Shown here one piece after another: positions 23,017 through 31,590 of a stretch of 64,000 nucleotides of DNA. The position numbers and the translations under genes are program-made. Numbering within the stretch: position 1 is the first letter of the stretch; each line of letters begins with the position of its first letter. Source of the DNA: Colwellia_A sp047621305 (GTDB lineage: Bacteria; Pseudomonadota; Gammaproteobacteria; Enterobacterales; Alteromonadaceae); contig JBLHNB010000001.1 of NCBI GenBank assembly GCA_047621305.1, positions 95,274 through 159,273 on the forward strand, given 5' to 3'. The notes below the pieces were generated by a model that saw nothing but the letters and a program-made list of their open reading frames with translations, had not been told where the DNA came from and ran no database searches.

Positions 23017-24070
23017 GTAAATCAACTAATTTCAAAGGATTTAACTGTGTATACCTTTTTAATGATTCCCAATCTGTATGGCCTGTAATGGCCGCCACTT
23101 GTTCAATTGATAAACCTTTTTCAAACAATCTACTTGTAGCTTCGTGCCGCATATCATGCAATCGCAAATCATCAAAGCCCAACTCATCAGCTAAGCGCGT
23201 CCAACCCTGAGTTAGACTATCAACATCAGCACAACCAAAAATCAACGCCGCTTTATTTTCCGGCGCTATAACTTGATACAACTCAATAGCTCTATCAGAC
23301 AAAGGAATAATACGCCCTATTTTCAATCCTGACGCTTGTAAATGTTTATCAATTTTAGTTTTACCAATCGACAATAATTTATTTTCAAGATTGATATCAT
23401 TACCCGTTAGCCGTGATAATTCCCCGCGCCGCATAGCGGTCTCAATTGCAAATAATGCAATCGTCGCGTATTTCTTTTTACAGCTACACAATATTTTATA
23501 CTCATCCCCTTCTAGCCGCCTTGTACGCTTCACAGGTACACGTTTAACTGTTCGGTTTTTCTTGTCAAAGATTTTTACGGCTTTTTTGACCACAACATAA
23601 TCAACGTCATACTCCAAATCAAATACAGCGGTTTCAAGTACTGCGGTAATATCTTGCATATCCCGCTTTACCGTATCCCACGCGACACCATCCGACAACA
23701 TTCGCTTAGCAATATAATCCGCTATTACTTTCGGAGTCATTTCAGCCAAAGTGTAACCTTGAAATATTATTTTTAACCGAGCAAGTTCATTAAATTTTTT
23801 ACGTTTCTTTTTATCACTAATATCAACCGCGCTACTTTCTGTGATTTTTAAAACAGAGACTTGATGATGTTTAAGTATGTCGTTAAACAATATTTGTGAT
23901 GAAGGTAGTGATTTGATTTGCTGACCGAGTGAAATTTTAGCTTCCTCTTTTCTCACCCATGCTTTTGCTTCTTTTTGTGTATCAAACGTTTTCGACAGAC
24001 TATTTTTATCTAAATGTTTACTGCGAATTGTTGCACGCGTTTTACCGTTTCTAGTCTGATATGTTGCCAT
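23003..24070 (-). CDS. int: Tyrosine recombinase, integrase of the prophage
   Basis: The 355-residue integrase has an N-terminal arm-binding domain (MATYQTRNGKTRATIRSKHL, with AKAWVRKEEAK), a core-binding domain and a catalytic domain. The catalytic set is complete: Arg214 (AMRRGEL), His305-x-x-Arg308 (LHDMRHEATS), His331 (GHTDWES) and Tyr340 (KRYTQ). It is next to the right attachment site and would catalyse integration into and, with an excisionase, out of tRNA-Arg. Confidence 0.95.
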   Translation of the reverse strand: MATYQTRNGKTRATIRSKHLDKNSLSKTFDTQKEAKAWVRKEEAKISLGQQIKSLPSSQILFNDILKHHQVSVLKITESSAVDISDKKKRKKFNELARLKIIFQGYTLAEMTPKVIADYIAKRMLSDGVAWDTVKRDMQDITAVLETAVFDLEYDVDYVVVKKAVKIFDKKNRTVKRVPVKRTRRLEGDEYKILCSCKKKYATIALFAIETAMRRGELSRLTGNDINLENKLLSIGKTKIDKHLQASGLKIGRIIPLSDRAIELYQVIAPENKAALIFGCADVDSLTQGWTRLADELGFDDLRLHDMRHEATSRLFEKGLSIEQVAAITGHTDWESLKRYTQLNPLKLVDLLNQK

Positions 24071-24100
24071 TTTAACCCATATTTAATACGCTATTTTTTC

Positions 24101-24126
24101 GAAAGTGTACCAAATTCGCACCAAAC
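24101..24126. promoter_or_regulatory. Candidate integrase arm-type binding sites, right end
   Basis: GAAAGTGTACC and AAATTCGCACC lie in tandem with 11-base spacing, between the integrase start and attR. They resemble the pair at 7551-7576 near attL. Confidence 0.48.
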
Positions 24127-24163
24127 GTCAATACAGACCTTTAAACGCGGGTTTTGATTTTCT

Positions 24164-24211
24164 CCCTCCTAAGGGGCAGGTCGCGCGTTCGAATCGCGCC
24201 GAGGCCGCCAT
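24164..24211 (+). repeat. attR core, 48-bp copy of tRNA-Arg 3' half
   Basis: This copy is identical to 7407-7454 and begins in the anticodon stem. No 5' half precedes it, so it is not a functional tRNA. It marks the right end of the prophage and is the original chromosomal 3' half. Confidence 0.95.
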
Positions 24212-24436
24212 ACAAATCAACAAAATAAAAATAAATCAAACGTTATATTTAATCACTTCGTATCCAATGACGTCATAAGTGAGGATGGGGATATCCAAGG
24301 AATAATACGATGTTTAGTACCACACTACTAAGTGCAGCCTTTACTAACTTAGTTTTTTATTTAAAAGCGTAAATAATAAAAACTAAAATGTATTTTTATA
24401 CGTATATAACTGAATACCTACTAAGGAGTCATTAAA

Positions 24437-24607
24437 ATGTTTTCGATATTTAAGAAAAACCCAGTAAAAAAATTAAATAAACTTTATGAAGCTAAACTTG
24501 AACAAGCGATGTTCGCACAAAGAAACGGGGATATAAAATCCTATGCAATGATCACTGCTGAAGCTGAAGAAATAGCAATAAAAATACGAGCGTTAGAAAA
24601 AATATAA
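24437..24607 (+). CDS. Small conserved protein, Lacal_2735/DUF6435 family
   Basis: The 56-residue protein begins MFSIFKKNPVKKLNKLYEAK and continues with LEQAMFAQRNGDIKSYAMIT, the family pattern of a short basic start and an AQRNGDI motif. It is helical and of unknown function. A strong AAGGAG site lies 9 bases upstream. It is a chromosomal gene just outside attR, standing alone. Confidence 0.82.
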   Translation: MFSIFKKNPVKKLNKLYEAKLEQAMFAQRNGDIKSYAMITAEAEEIAIKIRALEKI

Positions 24608-24809
24608 CGTTATAAATACCGATTAAAATAAGTAGCTAATCATTATAAAGCGGTCTAAACATTCAATACCGACATTGCTCACACGTATGTGAGTACTTAG
24701 TTTTTGTCTGGAACTAAAACGCTGTACTTTCAATACCAAAGTGCATATTTAAATTTATATCTTTATTAGTTAACGCTTCGGAATCGAAATTTAACACGTT
24801 TCACTCTAA

Positions 24810-25016
24810 TTAACTTTCGCTGCGGTATTGTAAAATCAAATGAATAATTTCATGTTCACTACCTGATGAGCTAAGTGCTTCATTCAGTGTTGGCCTTTGT
24901 GGTAAACGAATATTAAATTTATCCCTCAATAGCTTAATAATCTGTTCATCTGAGTTAGGGTCTACGTCTTTCCCAGAAAAAATACATATCCGTTGCAGGA
25001 TAAAGTCTTTGTTCAT
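24810..25016 (-). CDS. Small conserved hypothetical protein
   Basis: The 68-residue protein (MNKDFILQRICIFSGKDVDP, then IKLLRDKFNIRLPQRPTLNE, EHEIIHLILQYRS) looks like a genuine small alpha-helical protein of the kind conserved in Shewanella and Colwellia. It has no known function. There is no strong ribosome site. Codon composition matches its neighbours. Confidence 0.6.
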   Translation of the reverse strand: MNKDFILQRICIFSGKDVDPNSDEQIIKLLRDKFNIRLPQRPTLNEALSSSGSEHEIIHLILQYRSES

Positions 25017-25038
25017 AATAAATAATTGTCCAATGATT

Positions 25039-25340
25039 TTATGTTGTAGTAATAACTACTCGGTGTTTTTCCATTACAGGTTTACCTGCAAAAGCTGCTT
25101 TTGGTAAAGGGTTCTGATGCGCTACTTTAAAGTTTTTACTTTTAATCCATTCGTTAAAAGCGCTTTCGTATGCCAACTCGTTAATACAATATAGGGTGCA
25201 TCTTCACTGATAGGTTTTAATATTTGCATCGATACAAAGCCTGGTTGTTTATCTATTTCACCGACTCTCTTTCGAAAACGATTTTCAAATTCACTTTGCC
25301 ACTCTAACGTTACTGGGATGCGATTTGCCACTATAAACAT
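25039..25340 (-). pseudogene. Frameshifted antibiotic-biosynthesis-monooxygenase (ABM) protein
   Basis: The first reading frame (start 25340) gives MFIVANRIPVTLEWQSEFEN, RKRVGEIDKQPGFVSMQILK and YIVLTSW, the ABM ferredoxin-like domain (HmoA/IsdG-like small enzymes). At about 25167-25175 it runs out of frame and stops at 25122. The next frame continues the same domain as ESAFNEWIKSKNFKVAHQNP and ends RVVITTT at 25039. One missing base therefore splits the gene, unless the base is a sequencing error. The intact product would be about 100 residues. Confidence 0.75.
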
Positions 25341-25706
25341 AGCGTCTTTTTTAAATGAACACGGCTAAATTAATGTAATTACTTTGGTGCAGCTGATTAA
25401 AAATTTAGGCATTCGATATTTAATCGATTATTTTTAACGTCTTATCAGAGTGTAAATAGGCAATTTCAATAAAGATAATAATACGACTAAATATATCTGT
25501 AAAATTAAATTTCATCTCGATAACATTCAAATTAAAGGAAAATAATATAGCTGATGAATATATTAAGCAGGAAATTAAAGCCTATTGTTGATATTAAATA
25601 ATTTACCATCAAGGTAAATCAAGCAATCAGTATAGTTTACTCTTGATTTAAACCAAGCTTTCTTTGTTTTACTTTAGTTAAGCCCAAAGGAACTATGCAG
25701 AGACTC
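25341..25706. other. Intergenic region without a recognised feature
   Basis: Mostly AT-rich sequence. An FNR-like site with one mismatch in the second half (TTGATTTAAACCAA, 25643-25656) occurs but has no gene next to it. Nothing else is supported. Confidence 0.4.
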
Positions 25707-25909
25707 TCAGATATAATACTGTAATTTCTCATCATTTTCTATTGAATACGCCATTTTATGTATCCATTTCATGCCTCTATTTTCAAAATATGGCGCTGGT
25801 TGTACCCCGTACATTCGCTTAAAAAATAAAAATTAAGATCTGATGTTTTAAAGGTAAAGCGGGGGTCACTTTGTCCATAGCCATCTATACCCGCACTTAT
25901 TGAAGATGC
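25707..25909 (-). pseudogene. Decayed C-terminal coding remnant, unknown family
   Basis: Reading leftward, ASSISAGIDGYGQSDPRFTF and KTSDLNFYF are followed, after a shift in a T-run near 25825, by FKRMYGVQPAPYFENRGMKW and IHKMAYSIEN to a stop at 25707. The two segments fit as one broken reading, so this is the 3' part of a decayed gene. The FKRMYGVQP stretch resembles the end of AraC-type helix-turn-helix domains, but the surrounding residues do not, so no family is assigned. Its upstream side is cut by the repeat at 25885. Confidence 0.45.
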
Positions 25910-26051
25910 AGGTTTTGATCAGTCTAAAAACCTCATCTACTGCGTTGCATTCAATCCTAATAACCCGCTATTACTCAATCATGCATCTTGTCGCTAAAAC
26001 TTTTAGCCATGTTCAAAATCACGCACCTTCAATGACCACGGGGATATAGCA
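25885..26051. mobile_element. MITE-like repeat, diverged copy A
   Basis: The terminal inverted repeats are imperfect: CTATACCC..ATTGAAGATGCAGG at the left and the reverse of CTATATCCCC..ATTGAAGGTGCG at the right. The centre (CTGCGTTGCATTCAATCCTA, then ATTACTCAATCATGC) is homologous to the reverse strand of the centre of copy B at 28415-28575. No gene is inside. Confidence 0.7.
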
Positions 26052-26072
26052 AAAACTGATTAAATAGACCAT

Positions 26073-26831
26073 TTAACTCATAACATGCCAACGTTCAATG
26101 ACGTTTGAGAAATCAATACCTATCGTATTATCGCTACCATTGTTTTTAGTTAACAACATATCTTTACTTGGCAACGGTTGTTGGCTCAATACCAAAATAA
26201 CATTTTTGTAATGCTCAAACTCAATCAACACAATATGACCAAAATAAACTTTTATTTTGGTCATTATTTCCACCATATGTTGCTCGTCAATGGCGAATAA
26301 ATTAATAAAAACCACACTTGAGTTGATGCAGCTTTTTTGTAAGTTTTGATAGAATATTTCATCTTGCAAACAAGCTGGATTTTCTTGATTAGCAAAGATA
26401 TCACATAAAATAACATCCACTTTTTTATGATCCCGTTGTAGGTACACCTCAGCAGACTCAATATGAATAGATAATTTTTGGGGTAATGAAAAATAATTTT
26501 TAGCCGCAGTAATAACGAGTGTATTAACCTCAACAGTTTGCAGTGATATTTCGGTATTTGAATGAAAGTAACGTTCAAAAGAACCTCCGCCTAGGCCTAA
26601 ATTCAGCACGACTAATGGCGATTTTTTCCATAATAAAAAACTCAACATTGCTTGTGGAACGGGCAGTTGTATTTTTTCAGGTTGTGTTAAATCAATAATC
26701 GACTGAATTGCATCGTCGCCAAAATGAAACCAACGGTAATGTTCCAATTCACGTATTTCAAGATAAGTGCCGTCAACCTCAGCGCTATAAACAAGTTCAC
26801 CGCTGTTTCGATTAAGCTTTAATAAATCCAT
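26073..26831 (-). CDS. Spermidine synthase-like SAM-dependent methyltransferase-fold protein
   Basis: The protein of about 252 residues has a Rossmann glycine motif (LVVLNLGLGGGSFERYF, the spermidine-synthase GGGxG equivalent), an acidic residue at the strand-2 end (LQTVEVNTLV), and VDVILCDIF. It lacks the tetra-aspartate-type signature of true polyamine enzymes, so it belongs to the spermine/spermidine synthase-like group of uncertain substrate. I take the start at 26831 (MDLLKLNRNSGELVYSAEVD); an ATG at 26882 adds 17 residues. It stands alone. Confidence 0.75.
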   Translation of the reverse strand: MDLLKLNRNSGELVYSAEVDGTYLEIRELEHYRWFHFGDDAIQSIIDLTQPEKIQLPVPQAMLSFLLWKKSPLVVLNLGLGGGSFERYFHSNTEISLQTVEVNTLVITAAKNYFSLPQKLSIHIESAEVYLQRDHKKVDVILCDIFANQENPACLQDEIFYQNLQKSCINSSVVFINLFAIDEQHMVEIMTKIKVYFGHIVLIEFEHYKNVILVLSQQPLPSKDMLLTKNNGSDNTIGIDFSNVIERWHVMS

Positions 26832-27034
26832 ACAGTTACAATTAGTTAAAAGGTTACTTTTTGGGAAGCCATAGTTAAACACATATCAAGGTGTTCTAGC
26901 AAAGCACAAAAAAAACGCCCTAAAAAAACATCAATGCTTTTCACCAATTCCAGCTAAAATAACACCGATGGAATTTTCATTCGTAAACTCAATAACAGCA
27001 CTAATTAAGCCATTTATTTAAAAAACTTGTCCAT

Positions 27035-27238
27035 TTATTTATGTTTAGAAGTATAAACTTGATAACTTTCAATGATTTTACATTGATAAAATATAAAAGT
27101 AGATAGCCAAACCCACAAGGTCAACGACAAAACATAGGCCCAAGTATAATCAAGAAATAAACCAAGTAGAGCGAAGCAATAAATAAATGTACGGTTAAAA
27201 TTCAATAACTGACAGCGTTGTTTTTTAGTTGTCATCAT
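27035..27238 (-). CDS. Small two-helix membrane protein
   Basis: The 67-residue protein has two hydrophobic segments (TFIYCFALLGLFLDYTWAYV and LSLTLWVWLSTFIFYQCKII) with a basic N-terminus. It may be a member of the small DUF-type inner-membrane proteins. The ribosome site is weak. Evidence is mainly the membrane-protein composition. Confidence 0.5.
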   Translation of the reverse strand: MMTTKKQRCQLLNFNRTFIYCFALLGLFLDYTWAYVLSLTLWVWLSTFIFYQCKIIESYQVYTSKHK

Positions 27239-27409
27239 AATCGCCTAACAGAACAAATCACTAATAAAATTCATACATATACTATGCCAACAACATCACA
27301 ATTACCGTAACTTAGCCCAATGCTATAGGTAGTCATATATACTCAACAGCAACGTTGATTTGAATATCAACACTCTGCCCCCATCTTATTTAAATGTAAT
27401 TAATTTGTG

Positions 27410-28351
27410 ATGAAGATATTGATTTTGAAAAAACTCCGTATTGCCCTTATCGGCTTAGGTGACATCGCCCAAAAAGCTTATTTACCTATTATTGCTAATC
27501 ATCAAGAAATACAGCCGATTCTCTGTACCCGTAACGCAGCAACACTGGCAAATTTACAGCGCCAATATCGTATTGATGAGGGCTATAAAACAATCGCTGA
27601 ACTTATTGCAACTCAGCCCGATGCGGTGATGATTCATTCAGCAACCGCTAGCCACTTTCAAATAGCTAAACAGTGCCTTGAAGCAGGCATCGCAACTTTT
27701 GTCGATAAACCGCTCAGCTATTCGCTAGCAGAATGCGAAATACTTATTTCATTAGCTCGTGACAAAGACTTACCTTTATATATTGGCTTTAACCGCCGCT
27801 TTGCCCCCTTAATTACGCCACTTTCTGAACGAGCGTTTACTCATGTGCGTTGGCAAAAAAATCGTGTAGCATTGCCAGCGCTTGCTCGAGAGTTTATTTA
27901 TGACGACTATATTCATGTACTTGATGGTTTATTATTTTTATCCGGTTGTAAGTCCTTTGAAAAAATAGAAAATATAAACGTTCATGCGATCACTCAAGAT
28001 AATTTATTGTGCTCTTTACACAGTAATTTCACCATTAACGGCACTTTATTTGAAGGTTCAATGAATCGTATCAGTGGTCACACCGAAGAACGCGTTGAAG
28101 TATTTCTTAGTGATGAAAAAGTTCAAATCGAAAGTTTAACCAAAGGCGAACATTACCAATCAGGTACGTTAACCCTTTTAGGATTTAATGATTGGCAAAG
28201 CCATCTTTATACCCGTGGATTTATCGATATGATTGATAACTGGCTAGATGATATAAAATCGGGTCTAAGCAATGATAGTCGCTTAAGAGAAATACAAATG
28301 AGTCATCAACTGTGTGAGCATATGATGACAGAAATATTAGCTCAAAAATAA
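27410..28351 (+). CDS. Gfo/Idh/MocA-family NAD(P)-dependent oxidoreductase
   Basis: The 313-residue protein has the N-terminal Rossmann fold (RIALIGLGDIAQKAYLPIIA, GxGxxA) and the family motif VDKPLSYSLAECEILI (EKP-type, Lys in DKP), then FNRRFAPL and a C-terminal alpha/beta domain. Family members oxidise sugars and related hydroxy compounds. The substrate is not predictable. GTG at 27407 and ATG at 27410 are adjacent possible starts. It is alone between non-coding regions. Confidence 0.85.
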   Translation: MKILILKKLRIALIGLGDIAQKAYLPIIANHQEIQPILCTRNAATLANLQRQYRIDEGYKTIAELIATQPDAVMIHSATASHFQIAKQCLEAGIATFVDKPLSYSLAECEILISLARDKDLPLYIGFNRRFAPLITPLSERAFTHVRWQKNRVALPALAREFIYDDYIHVLDGLLFLSGCKSFEKIENINVHAITQDNLLCSLHSNFTINGTLFEGSMNRISGHTEERVEVFLSDEKVQIESLTKGEHYQSGTLTLLGFNDWQSHLYTRGFIDMIDNWLDDIKSGLSNDSRLREIQMSHQLCEHMMTEILAQK

Positions 28352-28414
28352 TACTTTAAACTTAGTACTGTAAAGATAATCACCAAAAAACATAATATTA
28401 TAGAGTGAACAAGT

Positions 28415-28575
28415 AATACCAATTGAATTAAAGTAGTGAGCAATTATAAGCGAGGGTAAATATTTAATAACAAGGCGCTTGAATGAGCAATAGTAGGCTA
28501 TTGGGATTGAAAGCAACGCAGGTATAGAATATTTATAACGCCTTAGAATGATCGATTCATTATTTCAATTGGTAT
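28415..28575. mobile_element. MITE-like repeat, complete copy B
   Basis: This 161-bp element begins AATACCAATTGAATTAAAG and ends in the inverse, CATTATTTCAATTGGTAT. The centre includes AACAAGGCGCTTGAATGAGC and GGATTGAAAGCAACGCAGG. It has no coding capacity. Copy C at 30991-31052 is its right half in inverse orientation, nearly identical. Confidence 0.85.
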
Positions 28576-28628
28576 AACACTTTGCATCGTTTATTTTAAA
28601 CAGTAATCGAGCAAAAAAGGTAGCGTAT

Positions 28629-28662
28629 AATCACAACAAAACAAACAGTTTTTGTTGTGATT
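28629..28662 (-). terminator. Terminator of the S9 peptidase gene
   Basis: AATCACAACAAAA and TTTTGTTGTGATT form a perfect 13-bp stem with an 8-base loop, 11 bases past the peptidase stop codon on the minus strand. It is a very stable AT-rich hairpin. Confidence 0.7.
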
Positions 28663-28672
28663 ATTAATGAGG

Positions 28673-30646
28673 TTACGCGCCAATATTTTTATTTAAAAAA
28701 GACAATATTTTTTTATTTGCTTCTAATATATTGGCTTCATCATAAAAACCATGTCCTTCTTTATCTTTAACAAACCATTCATAAGGATGGTTATGTTGTT
28801 CGAGTGCATCTTTTAGTTTTTCAGCGTGTGCAATAGGCGCTCGTTGGTCATCTTCACCGTGAATAAGTAAAACGGGCGCTTTGAGTTTATCAACATGATA
28901 TACCGGTGACTGGGCTATTTGTTTAGCTTCATCAAGACCTAAGGTTTTATTTAAAAAGGCATCCCCCCATTTTATGGCTTTAATATCACCTTCTTCAAAT
29001 AACATCGGTAAGTCATATACCCCTGCATACCCTATTGCGCATTTAAATAAATCAGGAGATTTAATCGCACTTTGCAAAGCACTATAACCACCAAAACTCG
29101 TACCAAAAATACATATTTTATTTTTGTCAGCAACACCTTGTTGAATTGCATAATTAGTCGCTAATAAAATATCATCTTGTATTTTACTTCCCCAATTTTC
29201 ATAGCCCGCTTCCATGAATACTTTTCCATATCCTCTCGAGCCTCTAAAATTCACTTGAATAACGGCGTAGCCCGCATTGGCTAACATTTGAACTTGTGGA
29301 TCATATTGCCAGTAGTCTCGGGCATGTGGTCCACCATGGGGTAATACTACCGTAGGAAGGTTAGCTGACTTTCCTTTAGGGAGTGTCATAAAACCATTAA
29401 GCGTAAGGCCGTCTGGGGTCTTGATACGAAAAGGTTCAACTGCCGCTAACTCTGTTAATTTAAGCCAAGGTGCACTGTTAAATAAATACTGGCCTTTCAT
29501 CGTTGTTGTATCAAAGAGATAAAACTCCCCTGGATTTCTATCGCCACTGACTTTAACAATGATTGTTTTACCGTCATCCGTTTTACTCGTTATAGCAACA
29601 CTGTCCCCTTTAAAAGCACGATATAAAGCTTTATGTAATTGAGCATCTTCATTATTGTCATCTAAATAAATGTAGCTTGGGTAATCTTCATCAATACGTA
29701 AACCAAAAACATGATTTAAACTAGATCTGATCACATAGGTAGGGTCAACAAATTCGCTGCGATAAAGTAGCGTTTCTTTTTTTGTTTTTATATTGTATTT
29801 ATATAAGCCCTCAGTCTCCCCATTTTCAGATTTTAAGGCATAAATACTTTGGACATTTTCAGCAAAAAATAAAGGGGTAAATTCACCTTCAAATTCATCA
29901 CCAAAAGGTTGCCATTTAGCACCTTTTCCTTTCGAATAAAATAATTTTGTTTTAGCATTTTTATCTATACCTGATACAAAGCGCGGTACACCGTCGTCAT
30001 CAATAAGGAATTTGCTATAGGCAATAGGTGCCTTTTTGACGCGTTTTTCTCTCCCATTATATATGTTTAACTTTACCACTTTAGGCAAAGTATCTGATTT
30101 ATAAGAGAGCTGCTGTGCCCAAATCAACACATGTTTTTTATCATCGGGTAGTATATCAATTAAAAAGCCGCTACTGCCTGAGAAAGCAATACCACTCTTA
30201 GAACGATAACCGTAGATCATTTTTCTTTTTGTACCATCATAGTTAACAGCAAATAATTCACCATAATTTAAAGGTGCTTCTAATGCACCGCGTAGTTGCT
30301 CAACTTGAATAATAACCCTTTCGTTATTTACCCAATAATATTCTGCCGGTTGATTATCACGATCGGCACTGATGGTGTATGTTATTTTTCCACTTTTAGT
30401 TTCAATAAAAGCCAACGTTTGTAAACCATTGATCTTCACTAATGCCGCCAAATGCTCACCATCTGGTGAAATTTTAATATCGCGATATTTTAAATGGCGA
30501 GAGAAGTCTTCGACTGTAGCTGCTTGTATCGCAGCACTAAAAATTAAAGAAGCTATGTAAATGTTTTTTAAGAAATATTGAAACAATGTTTTATTATTTA
30601 ATATCAAAATTCTTTCCCTGTAATATTTTTGTCGAAGTCTAATCAA
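28673..30646 (-). CDS. S9-family (prolyl oligopeptidase-like) secreted peptidase
   Basis: The 657-residue protein has an N-terminal hydrophobic signal (NIYIASLIFSAAIQAATVED), a beta-propeller-like region to about residue 390 and a C-terminal alpha/beta hydrolase. The catalytic triad is visible as Ser517 (FGTSFGGYSA), Asp600 (HGEDDQRAP) and His632 (EGHGFYD), the standard S9C arrangement. It probably degrades short peptides in the periplasm. The annotated start leaves 20 residues before the signal, and a downstream start is possible. Confidence 0.92.
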   Translation of the reverse strand: MIRLRQKYYRERILILNNKTLFQYFLKNIYIASLIFSAAIQAATVEDFSRHLKYRDIKISPDGEHLAALVKINGLQTLAFIETKSGKITYTISADRDNQPAEYYWVNNERVIIQVEQLRGALEAPLNYGELFAVNYDGTKRKMIYGYRSKSGIAFSGSSGFLIDILPDDKKHVLIWAQQLSYKSDTLPKVVKLNIYNGREKRVKKAPIAYSKFLIDDDGVPRFVSGIDKNAKTKLFYSKGKGAKWQPFGDEFEGEFTPLFFAENVQSIYALKSENGETEGLYKYNIKTKKETLLYRSEFVDPTYVIRSSLNHVFGLRIDEDYPSYIYLDDNNEDAQLHKALYRAFKGDSVAITSKTDDGKTIIVKVSGDRNPGEFYLFDTTTMKGQYLFNSAPWLKLTELAAVEPFRIKTPDGLTLNGFMTLPKGKSANLPTVVLPHGGPHARDYWQYDPQVQMLANAGYAVIQVNFRGSRGYGKVFMEAGYENWGSKIQDDILLATNYAIQQGVADKNKICIFGTSFGGYSALQSAIKSPDLFKCAIGYAGVYDLPMLFEEGDIKAIKWGDAFLNKTLGLDEAKQIAQSPVYHVDKLKAPVLLIHGEDDQRAPIAHAEKLKDALEQHNHPYEWFVKDKEGHGFYDEANILEANKKILSFLNKNIGA

Positions 30647-30990
30647 AAGCTAAATAAATGTAAAGGCGCTGTTAATATACTTTCTTGTAATTACTTGCTT
30701 TATTACTAAAACCTTCAGCTAAAATCAGTGTTAGTCCTTATTTATTAATATTACTTATTTAGGAAGGTATTTGATGATTGATTAGAATAACCGATTAACA
30801 GAACCTATTTGAGTCACAAAAGAAGTACTACCCGTTACTAAGAGCATCTAAGTCATTTTATTAAAGGCTGATTAAATCAAAATTTAATACCCTCTTCTCT
30901 TTCAACGGGATAAAACATCTTTTAAAATACTACACCTAATGATTTTTCGTGAAATTAGCGATTATTAGCCATAAAGAATTAACGCGTACC
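30647..30990. other. Intergenic region without a recognised feature
   Basis: These 344 AT-rich bases upstream of the peptidase contain no supported gene. They must hold the peptidase promoter, which I could not identify with confidence. Confidence 0.4.
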
Positions 30991-31052
30991 AATACCAATT
31001 GAAATAATGAATCGATCATTCTAAGGCGTTATAAATATTCCATACCTGCGTT
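30991..31052. mobile_element. MITE-like repeat, half copy C
   Basis: AATACCAATTGAAATAATGA followed by ATCGATCATTCTAAGGCGTT and a CCTGCGTT end is the reverse complement of the right half of copy B with about one difference. The other half is missing, so it was truncated by deletion or replaced. Confidence 0.85.
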
Positions 31053-31081
31053 CTGAACTAAAATAAAAAAGAGACGATAAC

Positions 31082-31474
31082 GTGATATCAAAAAAAGTAA
31101 GAGAATTCTTTGTTTCATTAATGGAAGCGCAAAGTGAAGGCTCGGCTGTTTTATATAACAATGAGCTAGAACAATATTCAGGCGTATTTAACGAAGCCGT
31201 AGTTAATAAGTTTATTGGTGAGGGTATTCTTGAGTTTGTATCAAATGAAAATGATATAACAACCATTCTATTTAATGGTCGTGAAGACTTTCTCAGTGGT
31301 TTTGCATCTGGCATAAATGAAGCAAAATTAGGACGTGACCAATATTATGCTGACTATAATGCTAATCCTTTTGCCTTTTCAATTGGCTTTGAACACTTTC
31401 ATCACTACAACAAAAAGAAACGTAAAGACCCTGATTACTTTTGCCATGGTTTCACCGATGAGAATGAGGAATAA
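31082..31474 (+). CDS. Hypothetical protein with histidine-rich C-terminus
   Basis: The 130-residue protein starts at GTG 31082. It is acidic with helical segments (VREFFVSLMEAQSEGSAVLY, FNEAVVNKFIGEGILEFVS) and ends FEHFHHYNKKKRKDPDYFCH. The closeness of MITE copy C (30 bases) means the promoter region was probably altered. No family was recognised. A clear terminator follows. Confidence 0.65.
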   Translation: MISKKVREFFVSLMEAQSEGSAVLYNNELEQYSGVFNEAVVNKFIGEGILEFVSNENDITTILFNGREDFLSGFASGINEAKLGRDQYYADYNANPFAFSIGFEHFHHYNKKKRKDPDYFCHGFTDENEE

Positions 31475-31517
31475 CTTCTCCATATCCATCTCCTTAGTAA
31501 CAAGAATAAACGCAAAA

Positions 31518-31551
31518 AAAAGCTACTAGCGTTTTAATGCTGGTAGCTTTT
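31518..31551. terminator. Bidirectional rho-independent terminator
   Basis: AAAAGCTACTAGC and GCTGGTAGCTTTT form a 13-bp stem (one G-T) with an 8-base loop and A/T-runs on both sides. It sits between the convergent hypothetical gene and RND operon. Confidence 0.82.
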
Positions 31552-31590
31552 TAATCAAATCAGTTTTTCATAGCATAACAAGCAACTCGA

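Larger units (their letters stand above)
7407..24211. mobile_element. Integrated corticovirus-like tailless prophage in tRNA-Arg
   Basis: The element is bounded by identical 48-bp repeats (7407-7454 and 24164-24211). The integrase lies beside the right repeat. Right to left it contains the integrase, a small HTH gene, a three-gene membrane module, an XRE repressor, three paralogous small genes, an HUH Rep (17132-19498), membrane/zinc-ribbon genes, a packaging ATPase (15071-15868), a double jelly-roll capsid protein (13847-14710), many one-helix membrane proteins, a lysozyme-like protein and a DUF1353 gene. PM2, the type corticovirus, has the same core set (Rep P12, ATPase P9, capsid P2, several membrane proteins) in about 10 kb. 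This element is larger. No tail, portal or terminase gene is seen. Main genes appear intact, so it may be inducible. Confidence 0.88.

Noticed and set aside
25643..25656. FNR-like box TTGATTTAAACCAA
   Set aside because: The second half-site is imperfect and no intact gene follows within a useful distance.
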